DNA of 64,000 bases from Sisyra terminalis (taxonomy: Eukaryota > Arthropoda > Insecta > Neuroptera > Sisyridae), in NCBI GenBank assembly GCA_958496175.1, contig OY292275.1, forward strand, positions 9,114,001-9,178,000. The letters run 5' to 3'. Under the pieces are notes generated by a model. It was not told where the DNA came from, did not search any database, and saw only the letters and a program-made list of their open reading frames with translations. Positions 35,162 to 44,830 of this stretch are shown here, in pieces; the stretch's first letter is position 1; each line of letters starts with the position of its first letter. The translations under genes and the position numbers were made by a program.

Positions 35162-35653
35162 TTGATTATAAGGGCCGTAGCTAGAACTTTAATAATAAAT
35201 TCAAATTATTTTAGATTTTCAAAATGAATTGAAAGATTTTTGGTAAGAGAGTTGGTGGAATGATGGTCCAACGTGTGAAAAACTTCCCAAAATTCCCATA
35301 TCAATGCTGGAATGTTTATACTGCTCATATAATGCCATAATACATAATAGTTATGCAAGATATCAGAAACAAAAAATCAACTTTTGTATTTCATGAAAAT
35401 AAATCAGAAATAAATTTAAGCTTTTGGATACAAAAATGGTTTGTTAGTTATTATTGGAGAATGTTGTTATTGCGCAACCAATTAAAGATATTTAGGTATA
35501 AATGGTAAAACTAAGTCTAAGATTAATTTTAAAAAAATATTTTTTCTCGGTTAATGTTCATTCTTAATTAAACAATGTAAACAGCTTTAAGAATTATGAA
35601 ACTAAAAATCAAATACTTTTTTATGAATTTTTATTCAATCTTTGTAAGTCGTT
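35162..35653. other. unassigned AT-rich stretch
   Basis: Nothing supported was seen. Confidence 0.4.
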
Positions 35654-35727
35654 GTATCCCCTTTTGGGACTTTATCAAGTACTCAATCTTATATCATTGA
35701 GTACTGATGTAATTCCAAAAGGGGTAC
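35654..35727. ncRNA. pre-miRNA-like hairpin (candidate)
   Basis: Arms 35654-35687 and 35696-35727 are complementary over about 32 pairs with a few mismatches and bulges, closed by an 8-base loop. CCCCTTTTGG pairs with CCAAAAGGGG, and AGTACTCAAT with ATTGAGTACT. Size, loop and the pattern of small internal mismatches fit an animal miRNA precursor on either strand. The remnant of a small palindromic MITE is the main alternative, since weak complementarity continues outward (ATCTTT and AAAGAT). Confidence 0.4.
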
Positions 35728-36860
35728 CTATAAAGATCAAGCAAAAATCATTAAGAAAGTATTTGATATTTAGTCTAAAAATCCCAGGAACTATTTACCG
35801 CATTTAAAATAAAATTTCATAAAAAACCAACTGTTTTTGGTTTGAAATCAACAATATTTAAAATCCTACATCAAGTGAAAATATTATTATTTGTTTAAAA
35901 TGTTTACGAAGCATTGCTTTCTTGCGTCCAGTGGTTAGAAAATTTATACTTTGACTAAAATATAATAGGTAAAAGTAAAATAAGAAAAATCGGCTTCGTC
36001 TAAACAAATAAAAATTTACCAAATTTTTTGAGTTTTAATTAAAAAATTACCAAAAACTTTAAATATATTATGATACTAGAGACTTACGATTATCAAATTA
36101 ATATATGTAGTTTCATTTAGACTTTGAATATTGATATTAGCTAATGGTTAATAATGGTTTCAATAATTCTGAGATAATTAATTCTCTTTCCAAAGGCATT
36201 AATTTACTATATTAGACAAATCAATAGTATTAAATATAAGATTTAAGCTAATGTATGCATCAATATTTGAAAACCTTGCGTAATTGAATAACGTTAAAAT
36301 TTATACCTCAATATTGCTACTCTTATGTTACGTATAGTTACAAACTAAATCTGGGAAAATATAAATTGTGTTAACCTTAAAAAGGTTATGAATTTACAGA
36401 GTGACAAAATGTGATGGTTGAGTGAGCAGAAGCGAATGTTCAGAAAATATTTCGAGACACTCTTTAATTTACAATTAAACAATTACAGATGAAGGCAGTG
36501 GCACGGAAACGCATTCAAGTTAAATACAATTCAAAGTTGTCCGACATGCAAGCGCCATGTTGTCTTCCTTGTTTCACCTTAAAAATCCTGATGCCAGGAT
36601 GGTCTTCCATTTCAATCCATTTCCACTAATCTCTTGAGAAACCTCATACTTAGTTTCCCATTTTCACTGAACTCTGGCACATAATGTCAATTAGAGTTCT
36701 CCATAACGCCTCCCTGATTTTATTATATTGTTAAACATTGCAACATAATTTGAATTCTGATTCATGGATTATGTAAATTCTGATTGTTTGTCGAAGAGGT
36801 TGCGTTTGGCTTCGAATTATATCGATAAGTAAGGGTATAACCTGTGTGAAATACCGAAAG
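35728..36860. other. mostly unassigned
   Basis: 36480-36720 is less AT-rich and homopolymer-poor, without a convincing reading frame. No repeat copy elsewhere in the window was noticed. Confidence 0.35.
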
Positions 36861-36867
36861 ATTGACG

Positions 36868-37315
36868 GCAGGATTTATGCTGATAAGAATTAGAATTGTG
36901 TTAATGTAAATATGAAAGGCAGGTTTCCATTTTTCTCCAAATTTTGATGAGTGAAAAGTGTGAAAAAACGTTTCTTTGAAAATTTTCGCCAGACACGCCG
37001 TTTCCAATAATCAAGCTTTAAAAATTGATATAATTTTTAGATTTATCTTCTTTATTTTGGAATTTTGTAACAAACGAACAAATAAATATGTAGAAATGAA
37101 CAATATAGATTCTCAAAGGGAATTTATTGCTCTACTAAAAAGGTCTCTTAATCTTTTTACATAAAATCACTTTTTCAAATGTTATTCACAATTAAAGTTG
37201 GAGGAAAAATTAAGTTATTGTTTTTTTCCGGCAGGATTTATGTTGATAAGAATAAAAATTGTGTTAATGCAATTATGAACGCCAGGTTTCCATTTTTATC
37301 CAAATTTTGATGAGT
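36868..37315. repeat. direct duplication flanking a displaced foldback segment
   Basis: An 80-bp block (GGCAGGATTTATG to AAATTTTGATGAGTGA) occurs at about 36868-36955 and again at about 37230-37315. Between them, 36968-37216 is a copy of the inner left arm of the foldback at 37.37-38.32 kb (compare 37600-37860). This is best explained by a tandem duplication whose first unit later lost the outer part of the foldback. Confidence 0.7.
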
Positions 37316-37368
37316 GATTATGAAAAATTTCTATACTGCAGAGTTAAATAATGTTAAATGATGCAGAG

Positions 37369-38318
37369 TAGACTGGGCCAAAAAATCGACTTTTTTTTTT
37401 GAAAAGTATATCGAAAATATTGTTTAAGGTGACAAACAAAAATATCGGGAAGGTTTGAGCCCTTAATATTAATATTAAGAGATTTACCTTCTTTAATTTC
37501 GATTTTTTATTTGTGATTTCATTTTTGCCTCAATGCTGTCAAACTATCAACGTTAAAAAAAATTATTTGCACAAATATTTACGGAAAATTAAATTTCCTA
37601 CAAAAAATATCTCTTTAAAAATTTTCACTAGACGCCGCTTCCGAATAATCAAGCTTTAAGCATTGATATAATTTTTAGATTTATGTTTTTTATTTTGGAA
37701 TTTTGCAACTAACAAACAAATAAATATATAGAAATGAACAATATAGATTCTTGAAGGGAATTTAATCTTCTTCAAAAAAAGTCTCACAACGTTTTTACAT
37801 AAAACTACTTTTTCAAAAGTTATTCACAATTAAAGTTGGAGGAAAAATTAAATTATTGTTTTTTTCTTTTGAAAAAGTGAATACATGTAAAAACGTAGAG
37901 AGATCTTTTTTGTTGAGCATTAAATTCCTTTCAAGAATCTATATTATTCATTTCTTTATATTTATTTGTTCGCTATTTACAAAATTCCAAAATAAAGATG
38001 ATAAATCTAAAAATTATATCAATGTTTAAAAATTGATTATTCGGAAACGGCGTATCTTGAAAAAATTTTCGAAGAGACAATTTTTGTAGGGAATTTAATT
38101 TTTTATAATTATATATGCAGATGCTTTTTTTACGTTGATAGTTTGACAGCATTGACGCAAAAATGAAAGCACAAATAAAAAATTGAAATTAAAGATGATA
38201 GACCTCTTAATATTAATATTAAGGGCTCAAACCTTCCCGATAATTTTTTTTGTCACCTTGAATAATATTTTCGATATACTTTTCAAAAAAAAATAGTCGA
38301 TTTTTTTGGCCCAGTCTA
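37369..38318. mobile_element. long foldback element, copy D, with 8-bp target duplication
   Basis: Perfect 8-bp duplication ATGCAGAG at 37361-37368 and 38319-38326. Termini are TAGACTGGGCC and GGCCCAGTCTA. Almost the whole 950 bp is two inverted arms of about 480 bp meeting near 37865. Each arm has the perfect palindrome CTTAATATTAATATTAAG (37462-37479 and 38206-38223). It has no ORF. The TAG start and the 8-bp duplication are compatible with hAT-like mobilisation in trans, but the terminal bases are not diagnostic. If transcribed it would give a long double-stranded hairpin. Confidence 0.88.
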
Positions 38319-38372
38319 ATGCAGAGCTTTTTATATTTGTAGAAATGTAGTGACGCACATTAAATTGTAACA

Positions 38373-38546
38373 GAAAGAGACAAAGTCTGTCTCTCTATTT
38401 GTACCATGTCGGCACGCGATTGGCTGAATGACTTCTATCTCTCTCCCACCAATGCGAATGTACATATAGATTGTTCTTGAAACATCTAGTAGGTTGTGGA
38501 ACGTTCGCGAACATTGGAATATTCTAGAATGTTGGGCTACTCAGTC
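38373..38546 (+). promoter_or_regulatory. heat-shock-type promoter (HSE arrays, GAGA sites, CCAAT boxes)
   Basis: Heat-shock elements are inverted 5-bp nGAAn units bound by HSF trimers. Here TTC/GAA units occur at 38474 and 38479. An array has GAA 38499, TTC 38504, GAA 38509 and a TTG half-match at 38514. A second array follows directly, with GAA 38517, TTC 38522, GAA 38527 and TTG 38532. Upstream are CT/GA repeats (38373-38381, 38385-38397, 38438-38447) like GAGA-factor sites, and CCAAT boxes at 38418-38423 (inverted) and 38449-38453. An exact insect initiator TCAGTC lies at 38541-38546. No clean TATA box is present between the HSEs and this initiator, so the start site is tentative. Confidence 0.75.
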
Positions 38547-38850
38547 AAGCCAGTTGACAGTTCTGTATCAGAGTTGTGTATCGAAGTTCATCTTGAATTT
38601 CCGTTACAACAAAGCGATTACCAAGTGATTGTTAGTGTGATGTGAATTAAAAGTGATTATTATCATTTAAGTGATTGTTTTGGCAAGTGTAATTGTGTAA
38701 TAAAAAGTGTATACAAGTGTTATAAAAAAAGTGATTGTTAAGTGTGAAAGTGATTATTTATTTCCAAAAGAAATTAAAGAACGAATAATGCCATCTCAAT
38801 ACAGTTTTGAGACGTCTCGTTACAATATATTTGGAAAATTTAAACTGTAA
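38543..38850 (+). ncRNA. leader-like start of a heat-inducible transcript of unknown product
   Basis: Downstream of the HSE promoter lies a 240-base A-rich, C-poor stretch with repeated AAGTGATT-type units, very like the long unstructured 5' leaders of insect heat-shock mRNAs. A minimal ATG-TGA occurs at 38640-38645. The first ORF of more than a few codons is 38788-38850: 20 codons, starting Met-Pro-Ser-Gln-Tyr, in the context AATAATGCC. No chaperone motif follows in any frame. Options are a heat-inducible long non-coding RNA with a tiny ORF (hsr-omega in Drosophila is organised this way), a spliced gene with later exons, or a heat-shock gene whose coding region was lost. Confidence 0.45.
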
Positions 38851-41080
38851 CTATGATTTTTTCTTTGACTTTTCCAGTAATACTTCTTTTTATATGTTTA
38901 GGATAGTAACATTAAATTGATAAATGTAATTTTTGATCATACTGTACAGAAAACGTGAAGCTTTTATTTTAAAAACGAGCGTAGGATGGATCTAGTAATG
39001 ATTTTCACTTGACTGTTTTTAATGCATGCACATCAAAGTGACACACGACACTGAGCTTTTGTATGAAAAGCTCGCAGAGTTTGTTGCAACAGCATAAACT
39101 GCAACAGCTTTTTTAAATGTGTATATTTAAACGTCTACTTTGTCTAAGGCTGACGACCATTTGCTAGCGATGGAATTGACTGGCTTTTTTTTCTCCCTAA
39201 GTAGCTACATCTAGTTATGATGTGAAGAGTTTTGACGACAGTGATGTTCGATTTACGAACACAAAACAGATTATATCCTCCCCATCTTGGTTGTCTATTC
39301 ACATAAAAACGAAAGCTTTATTTAGCCGTATACTTCTGTTCAACTTGATGCTCCGCAATTTTTTTTATTTTTTTGAATTTTGTTCGTTATATTTTGTCCG
39401 ATTATTTACGGTTTGTTAAGCAGTTTTTATGCTCTAATACGTTCTAAGTACTTGAGTGAAAAAAAAAAAGTTAAATGTAACTTCCAGTGTTTGCACTGAA
39501 GCTCTTGTGTTTCATAGAATTCTCACAATTATTTAATGGATTCATTTAATGAGTCGATGAAACATACAGTTTATGTATACCGTTATTTAACCTTTCACCA
39601 CCCTCACATCAGCAAAACAACGCAATTTTGTTTAATTGAAAACTGAAATCATTCATGGAAATAAAAAAATGTTTTTTTTTTTCAACAGTAATCAATTCTT
39701 CTTTAATGTTCAATGTTCATATTTCAAAATACGGTTCCGGTTTATGAAAGGTTACAAATAAGATGCATTTGGAGCGAAGCGAGAAAAATGAAGCAATTAA
39801 AAACATTAAAAACCCATTATGAACTCAAAAACATGCAAAAGCTTTCAATATTTGATTTTGTTTAGGTATTATATTTTTATTGAGCAATAACGGAGCATTG
39901 AGTTATAACAAGCCTTTAATTAATAAAAAAGGTTTGCAATCGGCGGCCTTTTTATTTTCTCACATATTTTTGCCTTTACAGTTGGCAATCTTTTATTCAA
40001 CAATTAGTAGTTGCCCGTTGCATTCGCAACTAAAGGTTTTATCTCAATAAAATGTTTAATATGAGATAATGTAGAGTTAATCAACAACCGAAATTTTGAA
40101 TTTAATAATCAAAATGTTGTTAATATAAAAAAAAGTTTATCTAAAATTATATTAAGAAATAAAATATAAGTATTTTTTTTATATCATTTTAATAACAACA
40201 TTTTAAATAACGTCATTTCACTAAATTAGTATGAAAGTTTAATACCTATGTAATACTTATACCAGATAGGCGATTTTAAATTTTGGTTCGTTTTTCAACA
40301 ATCAAACTTTTTAAAATCTATTTTTTTATGAACCAATGGTTGTGATCTGGAGTAATTATATATTCGGCTGAAGAGCATTAAGGTAGCAATTTTTTGCCAT
40401 ATATTCCACTGTCAATTCAAATAGAAAATCTTCGAAACTAACTTGTTTTCAGTATTTAGAACAATTTGAAAACCAATTATTGTTATTGAAAATAAATAAA
40501 ATATTCGAATTTACTTCCACGCTTTCCACCTATTTCCAACAATTTTGTATGTACAACGTCCAAATCTGCAAAATCGAATAGCTTTTTAGTCATGTTAACT
40601 AACATAAAGAAGGTCATTAGTTTTTTTCGTTTTACATTGTATTTTCAAATATAAGTGCACATTTGTGTCGATAAAATTTGGAAAATGTTTTCCTTATACG
40701 ATCCAGATATATAATTAGAAAGAGATTTTGAAAATTTCTCCCCTAAAAGAGTGAAAAACGGTAACAAAGTTTGTAAGGTATAACGTTTAATAAACAATCG
40801 AAATTTCAAATTTAATAATCAATCAAAGTCCGTTAAAAGCGAAACATTATTACTGCTTAGTATAAAACAAAGTTGATTTATTATTAGAAACAAAAACTTA
40901 GAGTCTGCAAAAAAATTTAAACTCTGATAAGTAGAAATATCTGAAAAAGTTAAGTTTATAAATGAGCATTTTGTTCTTTGGCTTTCACATATTGTAAACC
41001 TGAAAATCCGAAAAATGTATTCACAAATAAATACATTAGTGAGTGAGTACCCCTTCCAACGTTTTGAATGCGTAAGTGGG
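38851..41080. other. unassigned; possible downstream part of the 38.5 kb transcript
   Basis: No coding exon recognised. Polypyrimidine-AG sites at 38866-38872 and 38946-38950 could be splice acceptors but cannot be linked to coding sequence. Confidence 0.3.
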
Positions 41081-41089
41081 GATAACAGA

Positions 41090-41160
41090 GCGCATGCGCA
41101 TTGCCCATTCTGCACGGACGCACGGCATGATAGTCAATTTATATATAAGATTCTATGAAA
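41090..41160 (+). promoter_or_regulatory. possible NRF-1-type promoter
   Basis: GCGCATGCGCA at 41090-41100 is an exact NRF-1/Ewg palindromic site, rare by chance in such AT-rich DNA. A TATATATAAG box follows at about 41141-41150. The 41095-41130 stretch is GC-rich. No gene start is visible downstream, so the assignment is tentative. Confidence 0.35.
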
Positions 41161-41252
41161 TAGAAAATAAAACGTTAGCAGAGAAAAAAATTGTTGAGTT
41201 TTGAACTTCGTTAATGACTTAATTTAAACTATTAAAAAAATAAACAAATATA

Positions 41253-41385
41253 AATATTATTTAATTTTTAGCAGGAAAGTGGAGTCAAAGGATGTAAATC
41301 CATATACCAATTAATTAATTTAGTGACGTAGTATATGGATTTACATCCTTTAAGTCCACTTTCCTGCTAAAAATTAAATAATATT
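41253..41385. repeat. short palindromic MITE-like hairpin
   Basis: 54-bp arms (41253-41306 and 41332-41385) match with one or two mismatches, both containing GCAGGAAAGTGGA and GGATGTAAATCCATATA, around a 25-base loop. No target duplication was seen. Confidence 0.75.
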
Positions 41386-42648
41386 ATGTAAAGTATGGAC
41401 ACAACAAATTTATCGATTAACAAATATATCTGATAAATCAATTTTTAATGAAACTCATTGAAAACCTTTAGGTATTGTCTTGTTTCTGCCACTCTTCAAA
41501 ATTAATTTTAAATGGGTTGAGATTAAAAGCTGGGGTGGTTCCACCCTGATTTATAATTTAATTTTTCTACGAATATTTGTAGTTAGAGCGAACAAAAATA
41601 TTTATTCAAGAATTTGCACGAAACAATAACCTAATTAGATAGAGTTACCTTTCTTTCCAGATTAATTGGTGCTCATTTTATCTGATGCCATTAACACGCC
41701 GTTTCCCTATATGTGTAATTGAATCAAAATTCTATTCAGCGAATTCGCTGAAATTCACGAATTAACTTCGTATTTCTTATCACGTAAAATGTGCAGCTAT
41801 TTAAGACAATTCGAGATACTTAAATTCCAGGGGTGGAATAGTGAAAAGAAAAAAAACATATGTACGTAAGTGTAACAGTTTGTGTTTGCGGTTCTGGATA
41901 CCATATGCGGGGGATCGCCCTCGATTGAGGAGACAGGCAAGATTGGAATCAAAGTTCTCGGGACCCTTGTTATAAATGTAGAAAGCGTTTAGACATCTGA
42001 AACGCCCCCACAATGGTACGAATATGAATGTGTGAGGCGTAACTGAGTCGACCCGAAATTGACGCAAATTACGTATTTATACCAATGTTTTGAAGGGACT
42101 CGTGTCCATTTGTTATTTCGGAGACGTGTTAGATTGCAATTATTCTATTTTAAGACATATAGTAAGCTAAATAATTAGGGGAAAACGAGGAAATTTGAGA
42201 TGACGGATCTAGGAGTGGGTAAATAGTCTTAGCGTTAATCATTTTTAAGGAATTTGCCGTAATTTATTTGCTTCACAACTATCTTAAGTATTTCCTATCA
42301 TTAGTTGTAAACAACGCTGCATTTGCATGGAAAATGTATTAAGACATATCCATCAGTCATTTCTGTGTAAAAAAATTAAATTTAAATTAAATTTGAAAAA
42401 GAATACAACCGTGGAAAATCTCTTTTTGTATGATATTTGGCTAATTAATGACTGTTTTTAATGATAAAAGAATTTTCCAGGATTCAGTAGAATCATTTTG
42501 TAAGATAATGTCTGATTTTCCTAAGAGAATGCAGGAAATTTATAAAAAGCACAATGCTTTTTAAAACAATAATGTTGCAGTTATTTTATCCTTACTCTTA
42601 ACAAAATTTTATTAAGACTAATTAAAGGATTTATCATTAAGGTTGTGA
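41386..42648. other. unassigned
   Basis: 41880-42060 is richer in G+C and has an 88-codon minus frame (41801-42067), but no domain is recognisable. Confidence 0.35.
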
Positions 42649-42824
42649 CCCTCTTGGTGGTCGAATGGTTAAGGTAAACGCCCCAATACTTATGGATGTT
42701 AGGTTCAGTTCAAATCTCGTATCAAGAAAATTTTTGAAATTTCTCGATTTATGGGTTTTTACATAGCTTTGAGTTGCTAAAGACCTTGGTAGTTACAAAA
42801 CGAGGGGGAATAACAATAAGAAAC
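42649..42824 (+). mobile_element. tRNA-derived SINE, copy 2 (diverged)
   Basis: Begins CCCTCTTGGTGGTCGAATGG (box A region); box B is GTTCAAATC at about 42708-42716. The 3' part has GAGTTGCTAAAGACCTTGG, the diverged LINE-like tail also seen in copies 1 and 3, then an A-rich end. No target duplication was found. Confidence 0.7.
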
Positions 42825-42923
42825 ATAGTTTCAAAAAAAAAATCTAGCCATTTAGGCGTCTCCATATTTAAATTTGTTTTCTTTATAGACTAAGAAATTA
42901 TATGAGGAAATGATTTTTCCATA

Positions 42924-43312
42924 GGGGGTTCATAAAATACGTTCGCATACAAGGGGGGAGGGGTCTTGCTAAGTGTGACACTTTGTGGCGGGGGGGGGGT
43001 CGTCTGTAACGTGACGTTCGCCGTTCATCAAAAAATTTTAAATTAATATTTCTTTCGACTATTTTTCTTTTTCAATTTTTATCATGATAAAATGTCATTC
43101 ATTTCGTATTAAGTAAATATTAAATATATAGAGTTTTTAAATATATAGAAATTTGTGCACTTTTAATTGAAATTTGTCATATTCAGGGGGGGGGTCTTCG
43201 TTTTGTGACGAAATTTTTCTAGGGGGGTCACAGAAAGTGTGACACAGTATGACAATGGGGGGAGGGGTCAGAAAAAGCTTATTTTAGCGTGACGTATTTT
43301 ATGAACGGCCCC
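42924..43312. mobile_element. G-rich MITE with TTCATAAAATACG termini
   Basis: Ends GGGGGTTCATAAAATACG and CGTATTTTATGAACGGCCCC are inverted matches (GGGGCCGTTCATAAA-type terminus common in insect MITEs). ATA flanks both ends (42921-42923 and 43313-43315). The interior has several runs of 5-10 G (42952-43002, 43188-43194, 43258-43266), standing out sharply from the AT-rich genome. No ORF is present. Confidence 0.75.
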
Positions 43313-43315
43313 ATA

Positions 43316-44589
43316 CCTTATTTTTTGGATTGTACCCTGATTTGTAAATATATTTTAGGTCCAGATCAGACCCCAAGTCTTTTAGGAACTTTTTGAAATT
43401 GGTAAGGAATTTTTAACGAAAATGAATTTCTGTGGATATTATTTCACTTTCTTCCTAAGATAGTCATTGGAACCGTTTTGAAGTCTAAGAGTTCAGTGGC
43501 AAAAGAAATCGAAAAATCACCAATTCTACTATGATTTTTCATAGCTTATGAATTTTGTTAAAATCTATTTTTATAGTTTAATTTTGTTAAAAAAATAACA
43601 TTAATTGGATCTCAATATATGTTGTATATAGTTTAAATAGAGAAAACTAAAACAAAATTTGTAGGATTGTATTTTACTTATACAACGTGAAAATCAAAAA
43701 ATTGATATTGATTAGCAGAATAAATAAACAAAATAAATTTATGAAACAGATTAATGAATTACAAAGGCGGACAAAATGTTCAAAAACTATCAGAAAAGAT
43801 GAAAAGAAATTAAATTCTAAAGCAAAATGTTTTTATATTTTTAGCTGATGCTTTTTTAATTAGCTTTTAATTAATAACGATAAAGGTGCACGATGGAAGA
43901 CTATGGATCATGACATAAAATACACAACACCTCAACAAACCCATCTCTCTACAAACTGGAAATATATTTGATTTTTCATTTACTTGGTTTTTTAAAAATT
44001 TTTTTTTCAATCAATTTTCCTTTGAGTATACATTGTTGTTGAATTTAAATTTACCATGCAAAAACTATCGTATCAAGTGATCACAAAGAATCGCCTAATA
44101 AATGGGAAAAAATATTTTTTCATAAATGGTCTTTTTTTTTTGTAGTTTTTTTGTTACTATATTATAGCCAGTAAACTTTCGCTCGGCAATTTAATGCTAA
44201 AAATAACTCTAAAATTGGTGGAGACGTGATAGAATTATTCATTTGAACTTTTCTTGCTCATTTTTAATTGATAAGCCGTGGTTAAGTGTTAATTGTACCA
44301 GATAGACGAATTCAAAAGTATTCCATAATTTTAACTGGAAAAATTTCAAAGTTGGTGTTGTATATCAAAGATAACTAGAGTTTTATTTAAGACTAGAGCA
44401 AGACCCAAACTATTTTGAAGTTCCAAGTAATTTTTTTTTTTTTAGTTCGCAGTTTGTATCAGGACAAAAGACCATAGAGACCCCTTATACTACTTAAATG
44501 GTAGTTCTAAAAATGAGATGCGTTGCAGTCTAATAACTTCTTTACTGCTATCTAAAAGCCTAACGGCCAGATGATTTAGGTATTCGTTT
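43316..44589. other. unassigned AT-rich stretch
   Basis: Nothing supported was seen. Confidence 0.4.
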
Positions 44590-44597
44590 AAGTCTGA

Positions 44598-44822
44598 GGC
44601 TCAAGTGTACTTTAGCATACCCACAATCTGGCAACGTTACATTTTCGACTTTGTTTTTAATTTAATTCGCAATTAAATCGGTCCATAATGAAAGTTTAGC
44701 CACAAAAGAGAGAATTATACCATATTAGAATTGAATTTAAAAAAATATCGCGAATTAAATTAAAAACAAAGTCGAAAATGTAACGTTGCCAGATTGTGGG
44801 TGTGCTAAAGTACACTTGAGCC
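44598..44822. mobile_element. MITE with 73-bp terminal inverted repeats
   Basis: AAGTCTGA at 44590-44597 and 44823-44830 is an exact 8-bp target duplication. Terminal repeats 44598-44670 and 44750-44822 begin GGCTCAAGTGTACTTTAGCA and differ at one base. The 79-bp centre is unrelated. No coding capacity. The near-identity of the arms suggests a fairly recent insertion or selection for pairing. Confidence 0.9.
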
Positions 44823-44830
44823 AAGTCTGA

